From Pikeienuella piscinae (GTDB lineage: Bacteria > Pseudomonadota > Alphaproteobacteria > Rhodobacterales > Rhodobacteraceae): a stretch of 64,000 nt of DNA. Location of the stretch: positions 868,001-932,000 of the forward strand of contig NZ_CP049056.1 in the NCBI RefSeq assembly GCF_011044155.1, given 5' to 3'. The notes under the pieces were generated by a model. The model saw nothing but the letters and a program-made list of their open reading frames with translations. It was not told the DNA's origin and did no database searches. Shown one piece after another: positions 52,853 through 63,629 of the stretch; the first letter of the stretch is position 1; each line of letters begins with the position of its first letter. A program made the translations under genes and the position numbers.

Positions 52853-53374
52853 GTGCTTCGCAAACTCTTCGCCGCTCTTATCACCGCTGTTCTGGGCTTC
52901 GCGCCGTTCGTCGCCACCGCGCAGGATCAGGAGCAGCCGAACACGACGTTGAAAGCGACCAATGGCGCTTGGGAGATTCGCTGCAGCGTCCCGAAACCGG
53001 ACGCCTGCATCATGACGCAGGTCGGCAATCGGGACGACGGGAAAGCGGTGCTCCGCGTCGCGCTCCGCAAGATGGATGGCGCCAAGGGCCCGAATGGCGA
53101 ACCGATCGCCGCAGTGCTCCAGATCGACGCGCCGATCGGCGTTCTGCTGCCGGCGGGTGTGGAAGTGAAAATCGACGGCCGTGAAATCGGGCGGGCCGCG
53201 TTTCAGGTGTGCGATGGGCGCGCTTGCATCGCGAGCGAACCGGTCGCCAAGGAATTCGTCGACCAGATGAAGGGCGGCGTCAAGGCGGTGATGACGATCA
53301 TGGCCGTGAACGGCGAAAAGGCCGACGTTCAGATCTCGCTCGAAGGGTTCACCAAGAGCTTCAATTCGCTCTGA
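52853..53374 (+). CDS. Invasion-associated locus B (IalB) family periplasmic protein
   Basis: 173 residues from GTG 52853, chosen because it gives a proper signal peptide (LRKLFAALITAVLGFAPFVA, cleavage near ATA-QDQ) with AAGGA upstream. An ATG at 52754 would add 33 unlikely residues. The IalB fold includes GAWEIRCSVPKPDACIMTQV and FQVCDGRACIASEPVAKEF, whose cysteines form the conserved disulfides. Named after a Bartonella invasion factor, but widespread in free-living alphaproteobacteria, where its role is unclear. Convergent with the synthase gene, 3 bp apart. Confidence 0.86.
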   Translation: MLRKLFAALITAVLGFAPFVATAQDQEQPNTTLKATNGAWEIRCSVPKPDACIMTQVGNRDDGKAVLRVALRKMDGAKGPNGEPIAAVLQIDAPIGVLLPAGVEVKIDGREIGRAAFQVCDGRACIASEPVAKEFVDQMKGGVKAVMTIMAVNGEKADVQISLEGFTKSFNSL

Positions 53375-53377
53375 GCG

Positions 53378-54592
53378 TCAGGCCGCGCTTCTGAAGGCGA
53401 GCACCGCGTTCAGCCCGCCAAATGCGAATGAATTGGACAGCGCGGCGCGCACGACGCGCTCGCGCGCCGTGCATGGCGTGACGTCGAGCGCGCAAGCCGG
53501 GTCCGGCTCTTCGTAGTTGATCGTCGGAGGGATCACGCCCTCGTCCAGCGCCATGAGGACCGCCGCCGCCTCCAGCGCCCCGGCGGCGCCAATGCAGTGG
53601 CCATGCATCGATTTGGTCGACGAGACCGAGAGCCGCCCCGCCGCCGCGCCGAGAACTTCGCGGATCGCCGCGCATTCTGTCCGGTCATTCGCTGCGGTCG
53701 CGGTGCCGTGAGCGTTGATATAGTCGACCTCTTCAGGCGTCATTTCGGCATCGTTCAGCGCCGCGCGCATCGCCCGCGCCGCGCCGTCGAGACTGGGCGT
53801 TACGATATCCAGCGCGTCGGCCGACATGCCGAAACCGGCGATCTCGCCCCAGATGCGCGCGCCGCGCGCCTTCGCGCGACCCATCTCCTCCAGCACCAGC
53901 ACCGCGGCGCCCTCTCCCTGAACCATGCCGGAGCGGTTCTTCGAAAACGGCCTGCACGCCTCGCGCGACATCACCCGCAGGCCTTCCCACGCCTTGATCA
54001 CGCCAAAGAACAGCGGCGCCTCGGCCCCGCCTGTCAGCATCACGTCGGAAACACCGGAGCGCACCATCTGGAACGCCTGCCCGATCGCGTGGTTCGAGGA
54101 GGAGCAGGCGGTCGAGACCGTCCAGCTTGGCCCGCGAAGGCCGTAGGACATGGAGATCTGGCTCGTCCCGGCGTTGGTCATCAGCCTGGGCACGACGAAC
54201 GGATGGATCCGGTTCTTTCCGTCCTGAAACACCGCGCGGTAATTGGCGTCCACCGTCTCCATGCCGTTGAGCGCGGTGCCCATGACGACGCCCGCCCTGA
54301 GCGCCTCCTCGTCGCTCAGCTCCAGCCTGGAATCCGCGACCGCCTCAGCCGCCGCGGTCAGCGCCATCTGCGTCGTCCGGTCGAACAGGCTGAGCTCCTG
54401 CCGGTCGAAGCGCACGGCGCCGTCGAACGCCTTGGCCTGGGCGCCGATACGCACCGAAAGCCGCTCGACATCAGTGATTTCCAGCGCAGACACGCCGTTC
54501 CGGCCCTCACGGAGGGCTTCGAGATGCGCCGGCCTGTCTAGCCCGAGCGCGGAAACGACGCCGACACCAGTGACGGCGACCCGACGGGACAT
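53378..54592 (-). CDS. Beta-ketoacyl-ACP synthase, NodE/FabF-like
   Basis: A 404-residue thiolase-fold condensing enzyme with the full Cys-His-His triad: Cys163 (VSTACSSSNHAIG), His295 (NAHGTATAANDRTE) and His332 (KSMHGHCIGAAG). It elongates an acyl chain held on an acyl carrier protein. Its dedicated carrier gene lies 5 bp upstream on the same strand, as in nodFE-type pairs, and the general FabI gene is elsewhere. The neighbouring cell-wall genes suggest a specialised envelope lipid. It could instead be a housekeeping FabB. Confidence 0.88.
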   Translation of the reverse strand: MSRRVAVTGVGVVSALGLDRPAHLEALREGRNGVSALEITDVERLSVRIGAQAKAFDGAVRFDRQELSLFDRTTQMALTAAAEAVADSRLELSDEEALRAGVVMGTALNGMETVDANYRAVFQDGKNRIHPFVVPRLMTNAGTSQISMSYGLRGPSWTVSTACSSSNHAIGQAFQMVRSGVSDVMLTGGAEAPLFFGVIKAWEGLRVMSREACRPFSKNRSGMVQGEGAAVLVLEEMGRAKARGARIWGEIAGFGMSADALDIVTPSLDGAARAMRAALNDAEMTPEEVDYINAHGTATAANDRTECAAIREVLGAAAGRLSVSSTKSMHGHCIGAAGALEAAAVLMALDEGVIPPTINYEEPDPACALDVTPCTARERVVRAALSNSFAFGGLNAVLAFRSAA

Positions 54593-54597
54593 GTGAT

Positions 54598-54861
54598 TCA
54601 GCCTTTCGCCGCGACCAGTTGTTTCACGGCCGCGACGATCTTCGCGACCGAAGAGATGTCGAAATCCGACGCGTCCGGCTCATTCGCATTGAAGGGCACG
54701 GAGATGTCAAACCCTTCCTCGATGGCGAAGACGATCTCGACCAAGGCGAGGCTGTCGAGCCCGAGCTCCTCGGGCGTGGCGTCGAGACGAATCTCGTCGC
54801 TCGGGAGGAGCGCCTGCTCGGCGATAATATCGATGACCTTCCGGGCGGTCTCGTCGGTCAT
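54598..54861 (-). CDS. Acyl carrier protein (NodF-like, specialised)
   Basis: An 87-residue four-helix carrier with the phosphopantetheine site Ser37 in EELGLDSLALVEIVFAIEEG. It is longer than the about 78-residue housekeeping AcpP. The region after helix II (FDISVPFNANEPDASDFDIS) is less acidic than AcpP, as in NodF-like carriers. A GGGGA site precedes the ATG. Co-transcribed with the adjacent ketoacyl synthase and probably its partner. Confidence 0.88.
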   Translation of the reverse strand: MTDETARKVIDIIAEQALLPSDEIRLDATPEELGLDSLALVEIVFAIEEGFDISVPFNANEPDASDFDISSVAKIVAAVKQLVAAKG

Positions 54862-54962
54862 TGCACGTTCCCCAGGCTGCCTCGCTCCGCTCTTTACAAC
54901 CTACCCCCCGCCGCGAAAAGGTCGAAAGGTCGGCGACGACGCGCACCGTCAGAGTGAACGCC

Positions 54963-56594
54963 TCACTGAGCGACGCCCGCGGCGCGAAGCGCGGCGAGAA
55001 CCCGCGCGTCGCGGCCATAGATATCGCCGCGGAACTGCGCCCGTCCTTCGTCATCGACCCAGGCGGTCCGATAGCCGAGATGAACCGGCACGGGCGTGTC
55101 CAGCCGGACCGTCGTCTCGCGCCCGCTCGCCAGAACCCGGTCGATCAGCGCGTCCGGATTCGGCTCCTGCAGTTCGAGCAGCGCCATCGCCAGCCGCATC
55201 GGGTCCTGCACCCGGATGCAGCCATGGCTGAAGGCGCGGGCGTCCTTCGCGAACAGCCGTTTCGACGGCGTATCGTGAAGGTAGATCGACCAACGATTGG
55301 GAAACATGAACTTGACCCGGCCAAGCGCGTTGCCGCCGCCCGGGTTCTGCTTCACCGCGAACGGGAAATCGGCGGCTGAATAGAGCGTCCAGTCCGTGAA
55401 AGCCGGATCGGGCGTCTGATAGCCGTCGCGCGATACGAGCCGCATGTTCTTCTTCGAGAGATATTCCGGATCTTCCTGCAGCGCGGGCAGAATCTCCTTG
55501 GACGCAATGCTCCGCGGCACGTGCCAGACCGGATTGAAAACGAGATGCGTCATCTCGTCTGAGAATTCCGGCGTGCGGTGGCGACGCGAGCCGACGACCA
55601 CGCGCTCGGCGAACAGCGTCGCGCCATCATCGATCAGCCGCACGGTGAAGTCGGCCTGGTTCACCTCGATATGGCGCTTTCCGAGCGGCCTGTTGACCCA
55701 GCGGAGCCGCTCCAGATTGACCTCGACCTGGCCGATCCGCTCGTCGATGCCGGCGTTCATCGCCTCCAGCGTGCGGGCGCCGATGACGCCGTCGTCATTC
55801 AGCCCGTGACGGCGCTGAAAAGCGCGAACGCTGGAGACCAGAGCCTGATCATAGATAGCGGGATCGTGAAGCGCGGCGGCCTCGGGATCTTCGACATGAT
55901 CGCCGAGTGCGACGAGGCGAGCGCGCGCCGCAGCGACGCGCGGCCCGGACTCGCCCGGCCGGATCGAGGCGCCGCCCGGCGTGGGCGCACCCCACGCATC
56001 GGGCGTCAGCGCGCGCAGCCGGGCGAGCAGATCGACCAAGCGCGCGTAATCCGGATGTGCGGGCGCCAGCGTCCGCAGAACCGGCTCCAGCGCGCCCGCA
56101 GCCGCTACGCGGTCGAGCAGCAGCGCCTCGTCCAGCACCGGCGGGGTCACGTGAATGTCGCGATCGACCGCGCCCGGCTCCAGCACGCCATAGGAAAGAT
56201 CGTCGGCATAGGTGAGGAAGGCGCGGGTCAGCGCCAGTTCGGCGACCGCGACAAGCGCCGAGTCGCCGCCGGCGGCCGCGTCCACGGCCGCGCGAAGCGC
56301 GCCGGTATGATATTTTCCGTCCGGAAGCCCGTGCGCACCCGCGCTCTCCAGCGCCGCGAGCAGCGCGCGCGCGCGCTGATCATCGCCCGCCGGACCGATC
56401 CAGAGGCCGCGATACGCGGTATCCTGATAATGGTCCTGCGCCGCGCCCTCGGCGCCCCCGGAGCCCGCCAGCGCCAGCTTCAGCGCGGCGCCGTGCGGCC
56501 CCACCGCCGACGCGGTCGTTTCCGACTGGCCCACCGCGGCGGCGGAAAATGGCGAAATGCCAAAGAAAATCGCGGCTGCGACAATAACGCGCAT
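54963..56594 (-). CDS. L,D-transpeptidase (YcbB/LdtD type)
   Basis: 543 residues from ATG 56594, which puts a signal peptide (MRVIVAAAIFFGISPFSAAA) at the N-terminus; ATG 56681 with a better GGGAT site would add 29 residues. Order: an N-terminal helical region, a peptidoglycan-binding 1 domain (about residues 211-285, FQRRHGLNDDGVIGARTLEA), then the YkuD catalytic domain with His440, His457 and catalytic Cys459 (FSHGCIRV). It forms 3-3 peptidoglycan cross-links or attaches proteins to the wall in the periplasm. Divergent from the DUF882 peptidase. Confidence 0.9.
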   Translation of the reverse strand: MRVIVAAAIFFGISPFSAAAVGQSETTASAVGPHGAALKLALAGSGGAEGAAQDHYQDTAYRGLWIGPAGDDQRARALLAALESAGAHGLPDGKYHTGALRAAVDAAAGGDSALVAVAELALTRAFLTYADDLSYGVLEPGAVDRDIHVTPPVLDEALLLDRVAAAGALEPVLRTLAPAHPDYARLVDLLARLRALTPDAWGAPTPGGASIRPGESGPRVAAARARLVALGDHVEDPEAAALHDPAIYDQALVSSVRAFQRRHGLNDDGVIGARTLEAMNAGIDERIGQVEVNLERLRWVNRPLGKRHIEVNQADFTVRLIDDGATLFAERVVVGSRRHRTPEFSDEMTHLVFNPVWHVPRSIASKEILPALQEDPEYLSKKNMRLVSRDGYQTPDPAFTDWTLYSAADFPFAVKQNPGGGNALGRVKFMFPNRWSIYLHDTPSKRLFAKDARAFSHGCIRVQDPMRLAMALLELQEPNPDALIDRVLASGRETTVRLDTPVPVHLGYRTAWVDDEGRAQFRGDIYGRDARVLAALRAAGVAQ

Positions 56595-56904
56595 ATTGTG
56601 GCTATTTCTGGACACTGTTGCTCCAACACTACAATTGCGAATCCCTGTCTGCAAATTAGCGCTCCGTTCGGTTCTAACCATGCCTATCCCGTGCGGCGTT
56701 GAAAGTTTCGAACACAAAGTGTGAAAAAAGCCGCACCGAAATGGCTTTGAGACCCTGCCTGCGCCCACACCAAGGCGAAATCGCGCCTGCCTCGTGCAGC
56801 GAAACTGCAACTTGCCCGGTGTCCGCGTTCAGGAGACATTCACTTCCAGAGAGTAATGAATTCGGCGTCTTAAGCTGAATCGTTCAGAACGGACCGAGGA
56901 CAGA
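56595..56904. other. Divergent control region between the L,D-transpeptidase and DUF882 genes
   Basis: A 310-bp gap less GC-rich than the flanks, with no supported gene. A small palindrome, CTGAA-TCG-TTCAG (56875-56887), lies 17 bp before the DUF882 start and could be a regulator site. No clear sigma-70 promoter was seen. Confidence 0.5.
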
Positions 56905-57480
56905 GTGACAGATATCACAGAGAAGAGCGCGACCCTCTCGCGCCGCAGCACTTTTGGGTTGTTCGTCGGAGCAGCGGCGTTCATCTCAGCCCCGAAAGCC
57001 TTCGCCGCTCCGGCTGTCCTGAAAGGCGCCGGCGATATCCGCAGGGTGCACCTGAGCAATCCGCGCACCAGTGACAAGCTCAATTGCGTCTACTGGGTCG
57101 AGGGCGAATACATCCCCGAAGCCAAGGCGGAGATCGACTTCATCCTCCGCGACTGGCGGGAAAACCTTGTGATCGATTACGATCTCAGGGCGCTCGACAT
57201 CCTTGCGGCGACCTATCGCCTTCTCGATACGAACGAGCCGTTGAGCGTCGTCTCCGGCTATAGGAGCCCTGTGACCAATGCGCTTCTTCGCAAGCGCAGC
57301 CGCGGCGTCGCGCGCGACAGCTACCACACCAAGGGCATGGCGATCGACATCCAGATGAAGAGCCGGTCCGCCGTCCAGATCCGGCGCGCCGCGCACAGGA
57401 TCGACGCCGGCGGCGTCGGCGGCTATCGCACCTTCACCCATATCGACAGCGGGCCGGTGCGGTCCTGGGGACGCGCCTGA
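56905..57480 (+). CDS. DUF882/YcbK-type murein peptidase (Tat-exported)
   Basis: 191 residues from GTG 56905 with GAGGA upstream. The N-terminal SRRSTFGLFVGAAAF is a twin-arginine signal with hydrophobic core and an AFA-AP cleavage site. The M15-like zinc fold shows VVSGYRSPVTNALL, SYHTKGMAIDIQM and TFTHIDSGPVRSW, carrying the metal-ligand His/Asp/His set. MepK/YcbK relatives cleave 3-3 peptidoglycan cross-links, the product of L,D-transpeptidases. The divergent L,D-transpeptidase gene fits a synthesis/turnover pair. Confidence 0.9.
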   Translation: MTDITEKSATLSRRSTFGLFVGAAAFISAPKAFAAPAVLKGAGDIRRVHLSNPRTSDKLNCVYWVEGEYIPEAKAEIDFILRDWRENLVIDYDLRALDILAATYRLLDTNEPLSVVSGYRSPVTNALLRKRSRGVARDSYHTKGMAIDIQMKSRSAVQIRRAAHRIDAGGVGGYRTFTHIDSGPVRSWGRA

Positions 57481-57510
57481 CGCGCATCCCATCGTTTCTG
57501 TCCTGAAGAG

Positions 57511-57534
57511 AGCCCGGCTTCACGCCGGGTTTTT
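57511..57534 (+). terminator. Rho-independent terminator of the DUF882 gene
   Basis: Stem CCCGGC (57513-57518) with GCCGGG (57524-57529), extendable by two weak pairs, loop TTCAC, followed by TTTTT. It lies 30 nt after the stop, before the convergent proA end. Confidence 0.85.
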
Positions 57535-57574
57535 CTTGTTCTCGCCGTGATGTGGTCATGATCTGAAAACGAGA

Positions 57575-58843
57575 TCACGCGCGGATCGTTCCGTCCCCGT
57601 CCACCAGGTATTTGAAACTCGTGAGCTGCATCGCGCCGACCGGGCCGCGGGCATGCATCTTTCCGGTGGCGATGCCGATCTCCGCGCCCATGCCGAACTC
57701 TCCCCCATCCGCAAACTGGGTCGAGGCGTTCCGGATCAGGATCGCGCTGTCGAGCCGGGTGAAGAACCGCGTGGCCGCCGCGTCATCCGCCGTGACGATG
57801 CAGTCCGTATGCTGCGAGCCGTAGCGCCGGATATGCGCGATCGCGCCGTCCACCCCGTCCACCACCCGCGCGGCGATGATCATGTCGAGGAACTCGTGGC
57901 CGAAATCATCGGCGGCGGCGGGAACGACGCCGGGCAGCGCGGCGAGTTCCGCATCGCCCCGCACCTCCACGCCGGCGGCGACGAGATCGGCGACCAGCGT
58001 CGCGCCGAGATCCGCAAGGATCGCGCGGTCGATCAGCAAGCACTCGGCGGCGCCGCAGATCCCGGTGCGGCGGGTCTTGGCGTTGAGAACGACGGCCCGC
58101 GCCTTCGCGGCGTCCGCTCCGGCGTCGACATAGACGTGACAGATCCCCTCGAGATGCGCGAAGACCGGCACACGCGCCTCACGCTGCACCAGCCCGACGA
58201 GACCCTTGCCCCCGCGCGGCACGATCACGTCGATCCATTCCGGCGCGCTCAGCATCGCGCCGACGAACGCGCGGCTTCGCGTCGGCGCGATCTGCACCGC
58301 CGCCTCGGGCAGGCCGGCGGCGCGGAGCCCGTCAACAAGGCAGGCGTGAATCGCGATGGTCGAGTTGAAGCTCTCCGAACCGCCGCGCAGGATCGCGGCG
58401 TTGCCGGATTTGAGACACAGCCCGCCGGCGTCGGCGGTGACGTTCGGCCGGCTTTCATAGATCACGCCGACGACGCCGAGCGGGGTGCGAACCCGGCGAA
58501 TATGAAGCCCGTTCGGCCGGTCCCATTCCGCCATCACTTCGCCCACCGGGTCGGGTTGCGCCGCGACGGCGCGAAGCCCTTCGGCCATCGCCGCGATCCG
58601 CTCGGGCGTAAGAAGAAGCCGGTCGAGCATCGCGGGGGAAAGCGCTTTCGCCTCGCCAAACTCCATGTCTTGGGCGTTGGCGGCTTCGATGGCGCCGACG
58701 CGACTGTCGATGGCATCCGCCGCCGCCAGCAGCGCCGCCCGCCTGGCCTCGGCGGGCGCGAAGGCCAGCTCGTTCGCTGCCGCCTTCGCCCGTGCGCCGA
58801 TTTCCGCCATCATCGTCGTCGCATCACGCACATCGCCGTCCAT
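57575..58843 (-). CDS. proA: Gamma-glutamyl phosphate reductase ProA
   Basis: 422 residues from ATG 58843 with a strong AAGGAGA site; the long upstream frame is a shadow of proB. Reduces gamma-glutamyl phosphate with NADPH to glutamate semialdehyde. The aldehyde-dehydrogenase fold shows [20 protein letters not shown] and the catalytic-cysteine segment [14 protein letters not shown]. It follows proB after 14 bp, giving the classic proBA order for proline synthesis. Confidence 0.96.
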   Translation of the reverse strand: MDGDVRDATTMMAEIGARAKAAANELAFAPAEARRAALLAAADAIDSRVGAIEAANAQDMEFGEAKALSPAMLDRLLLTPERIAAMAEGLRAVAAQPDPVGEVMAEWDRPNGLHIRRVRTPLGVVGVIYESRPNVTADAGGLCLKSGNAAILRGGSESFNSTIAIHACLVDGLRAAGLPEAAVQIAPTRSRAFVGAMLSAPEWIDVIVPRGGKGLVGLVQREARVPVFAHLEGICHVYVDAGADAAKARAVVLNAKTRRTGICGAAECLLIDRAILADLGATLVADLVAAGVEVRGDAELAALPGVVPAAADDFGHEFLDMIIAARVVDGVDGAIAHIRRYGSQHTDCIVTADDAAATRFFTRLDSAILIRNASTQFADGGEFGMGAEIGIATGKMHARGPVGAMQLTSFKYLVDGDGTIRA

Positions 58844-58857
58844 CGGGTCGCTCTCCT

Positions 58858-61558
<2,701 letters not shown>

Positions 61559-61572
61559 TCAATGACCCCCGA

Positions 61573-61607
61573 AAACGACAAAAGGGCCGACGCGGCGCCG
61601 GCCCTTT
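61573..61607 (-). terminator. Rho-independent terminator of rplU-rpmA
   Basis: On the minus strand a 9-bp stem, AAAGGGCCG with CGGCCCTTT (61607-61599 and 61589-61581), has a 9-nt loop and runs into TTTTGTCGTTTT. It lies 28 nt after the rpmA stop and 15 nt before the GNAT gene start. Confidence 0.8.
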
Positions 61608-61634
61608 CGCGAAAATTTCTGTTCGCAGCCAGCG

Positions 61635-61916
61635 TTACTCGGCGGCCTCCGCCGCCGGGTCCGCGCTCGGGATGATGGAGACGAAGGTTCGCCCCTTCAT
61701 GCCCTTGTGAAACTTCACCGCACCCTCGACCGTGGCGAAGATCGTATGATCCTTGCCCATGCCGACATTCGCGCCCGGCCACCATTTGGTGCCGCGCTGG
61801 CGCAGGATGATGTTGCCGGGAATGACGGCCTCGCCGCCGTATTTCTTCACGCCAAGACGGCGACCGGCGCTGTCGCGACCGTTGCGGGAGGAACCGCCTG
61901 CTTTTTTATGAGCCAT
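61635..61916 (-). CDS. rpmA: 50S ribosomal protein L27
   Basis: 93 residues. [20 protein letters not shown] is the invariant L27 start, without the N-terminal extension that is cleaved in Firmicutes. The L27 fold continues with [20 protein letters not shown]. The tail reaches the peptidyl-transferase centre. It follows rplU by 12 bp. Confidence 0.98.
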   Translation of the reverse strand: MAHKKAGGSSRNGRDSAGRRLGVKKYGGEAVIPGNIILRQRGTKWWPGANVGMGKDHTIFATVEGAVKFHKGMKGRTFVSIIPSADPAAEAAE

Positions 61917-61928
61917 CTCGTTCTCTCC

Positions 61929-62246
61929 TTACTCGGCGCTGATCGCGGTGATGCGAACGACGGTCAGATTCTGACGATGCCCGACCCGGCTCTTGGAGCT
62001 CGACTTCCGCCGGCGGCGCTTGAAGGCGATCAGCTTCGGCCCGCGGGTCTGCTCCAGCACTTCGGCGCTCACCGCGGCGCCGGCGACGCGCGGCGCGCCG
62101 ACGGTCACGCCGTCCTCGCCGCCAAGCATCAGAACCTCGTCGAAGCTGACCGTGTCGCCAGCTTCCGCCGCCAGCCTCTCGACCGTCAAAACGTCGTTGG
62201 CGGCGACCTTATACTGCTTGCCGCCCGTCTTTATCACCGCGAACAT
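61929..62246 (-). CDS. rplU: 50S ribosomal protein L21
   Basis: 105 residues: MFAVIKTGGKQYKVAANDVL at the N-terminus and FKRRRRKSSSKSRVGHRQNL near the C-terminus, both diagnostic of L21. First gene of the two-gene ribosomal operon. A sigma-70-like promoter is visible about 150 bp upstream. Confidence 0.98.
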   Translation of the reverse strand: MFAVIKTGGKQYKVAANDVLTVERLAAEAGDTVSFDEVLMLGGEDGVTVGAPRVAGAAVSAEVLEQTRGPKLIAFKRRRRKSSSKSRVGHRQNLTVVRITAISAE

Positions 62247-62395
62247 CGCGCGCGTTCCTTTTCTCGCATCCGCGTCCTGCGGCGGCGGTTTCCCGCGCTT
62301 TCGAGCCGTTCCAGCCCGCCTCGGACAGCGCGCCCCGGTCGGGGCGTCATAACATTAGCCGCCGGCGGCGGTTCATTCGCCCCGGCGGAGCGCGC

Positions 62396-62424
62396 CTTAT
62401 CCCTGAATCGCCCCGACCCGTCAA
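62396..62424 (-). promoter_or_regulatory. Candidate promoter of rplU-rpmA
   Basis: On the minus strand TTGACG (62424-62419) and GATAAG (62401-62396) are separated by exactly 17 bp. This implies a leader of about 140 nt before rplU, long enough for control of ribosomal protein synthesis. A 7-bp palindrome (CGCCCCG/CGGGGCG, 62331-62346) lies in that leader. Confidence 0.5.
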
Positions 62425-62440
62425 GTCGCGCGGGGACGGT

Positions 62441-62893
62441 CTATGTGCTGATCCCGGCGCGCCGCAGAGCCGCCAGAAAAAGCGCACGGTCCCCCGCGCC
62501 GCTGAGGACTTCGGCCGCGAGCGCGACGTCAACCCAGATCGGCTGATGGTCTGGCTCGCTCGGCGCCGCGACTTGCCGGCCGGCGGCGCAGAGATAGATG
62601 TGGCACACCTTTTCAGCTTGATAACCGTATTGCGGCAGCCATGTGAAACGTCTGTATACGCCGATCCGGCGGATCGGGCTGACACGCCAACCGGTCTCCT
62701 CCATCGCCTCACGGTGGAGCGCGCGCAGCGGGCTTTCGCCCGCCTCGATCCCGCCGCCGGGCAGCGCGATTTCCTCGCCCTTGCTTTCGGTCAGCGCGAG
62801 CAGCGCGCGGCGGCCGGCGAGTATGACGCCATAAGCGCCTGGCCGCATACGATAGCGAACACCCTCGCGCCGCGGGCCGCCGAACCGGCGCAT
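62441..62893 (-). CDS. NUDIX hydrolase
   Basis: 150 residues from ATG 62893. The NUDIX box is present as GGGIEAGESPLRALHREAME followed by ETGW (about residues 47-70), with the catalytic Glu pair. A nucleotide diphosphate or similar compound linked to X is the substrate; MutT- or RppH-like specificity cannot be chosen. The region after the box (RRIGVYRRFTWLPQYGYQAE) may bind substrate. Follows the secreted unknown by 25 bp. Confidence 0.92.
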   Translation of the reverse strand: MRRFGGPRREGVRYRMRPGAYGVILAGRRALLALTESKGEEIALPGGGIEAGESPLRALHREAMEETGWRVSPIRRIGVYRRFTWLPQYGYQAEKVCHIYLCAAGRQVAAPSEPDHQPIWVDVALAAEVLSGAGDRALFLAALRRAGIST

Positions 62894-62918
62894 CAGGACC
62901 GCCGCGCCGGCGCCCGAC

Positions 62919-63482
62919 TCAAAACGCCTCCAGCCCGGCGAAGTCGATCGCCTCGAAATAGGCGATCTTGTCCTCCAGCGCGCCTTCGCCCGAAAGCTGG
63001 ACCAGCACCTTGCCGCCGACCAGCGCCATGATCTGGCCGTCACGGGCGATGAGATAGCGCTGCTTGCCGACGCGGCGCACTTCACCCTGCGCCGCCATCA
63101 TCGCGGCGTTTCCGAGCATCCCCGCCATTCCGGCGATCATCGGGCTGTCGGCGATGAGCCGGATCTCGATCCGCTCCGCGCCCTGGACGTACTCGGCCCC
63201 CGCCGTCAGGCCGCCGCCGAACATCGCGGCCGCGGCGGCGTCTGAATCGTCATCCTCGCGCGTCCAGCCGGACAAGGGCGCCGGCAGATACGCGCCCAGC
63301 CCCTCCGCCTTCTTCTGACCCAGCAGAACCGCGGCGAAGTCGATCTCGTCCTTGGCGGTGGCGAGGTCGCCGGCGCGATAGGCTTCAAGCGCGGCGGCGA
63401 TGCTGTCTTCGATCTCGTCCGCGGCGGCGAAAGGGGCGAGGCTAAGGCAGAGTGCGGCGGAGAGTGCGGGGATGCGAACCAT
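62919..63482 (-). CDS. Secreted protein of unknown function
   Basis: 187 residues from ATG 63482 with AAGGAG at 6 nt. The signal peptide is VRIPALSAALCLSLAPFAAA. The first mature half has a helical segment (EDSIAAALEAYRAGDLATAK) like a single TPR-like repeat. The second half is beta-rich (GAEYVQGAERIEIRLIADSP, VRRVGKQRYLIARDGQIMAL). It probably acts in the periplasm. I recognise no named family. Followed by the NUDIX gene. Confidence 0.8.
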   Translation of the reverse strand: MVRIPALSAALCLSLAPFAAADEIEDSIAAALEAYRAGDLATAKDEIDFAAVLLGQKKAEGLGAYLPAPLSGWTREDDDSDAAAAAMFGGGLTAGAEYVQGAERIEIRLIADSPMIAGMAGMLGNAAMMAAQGEVRRVGKQRYLIARDGQIMALVGGKVLVQLSGEGALEDKIAYFEAIDFAGLEAF

Positions 63483-63629
63483 CGGGCGCTCCTTTCCTTC
63501 CTGATCAAGAGCATGCGTCCGCCCGCACCATCGCGGCTCCGCGCCCGGGCCGCAATCCCGCCGACGCCGGTTTGCGCCGTTTCGCAATCCGCCCTATCAG
63601 AACGCGGAGTGCACGACACCGGACCCGCC

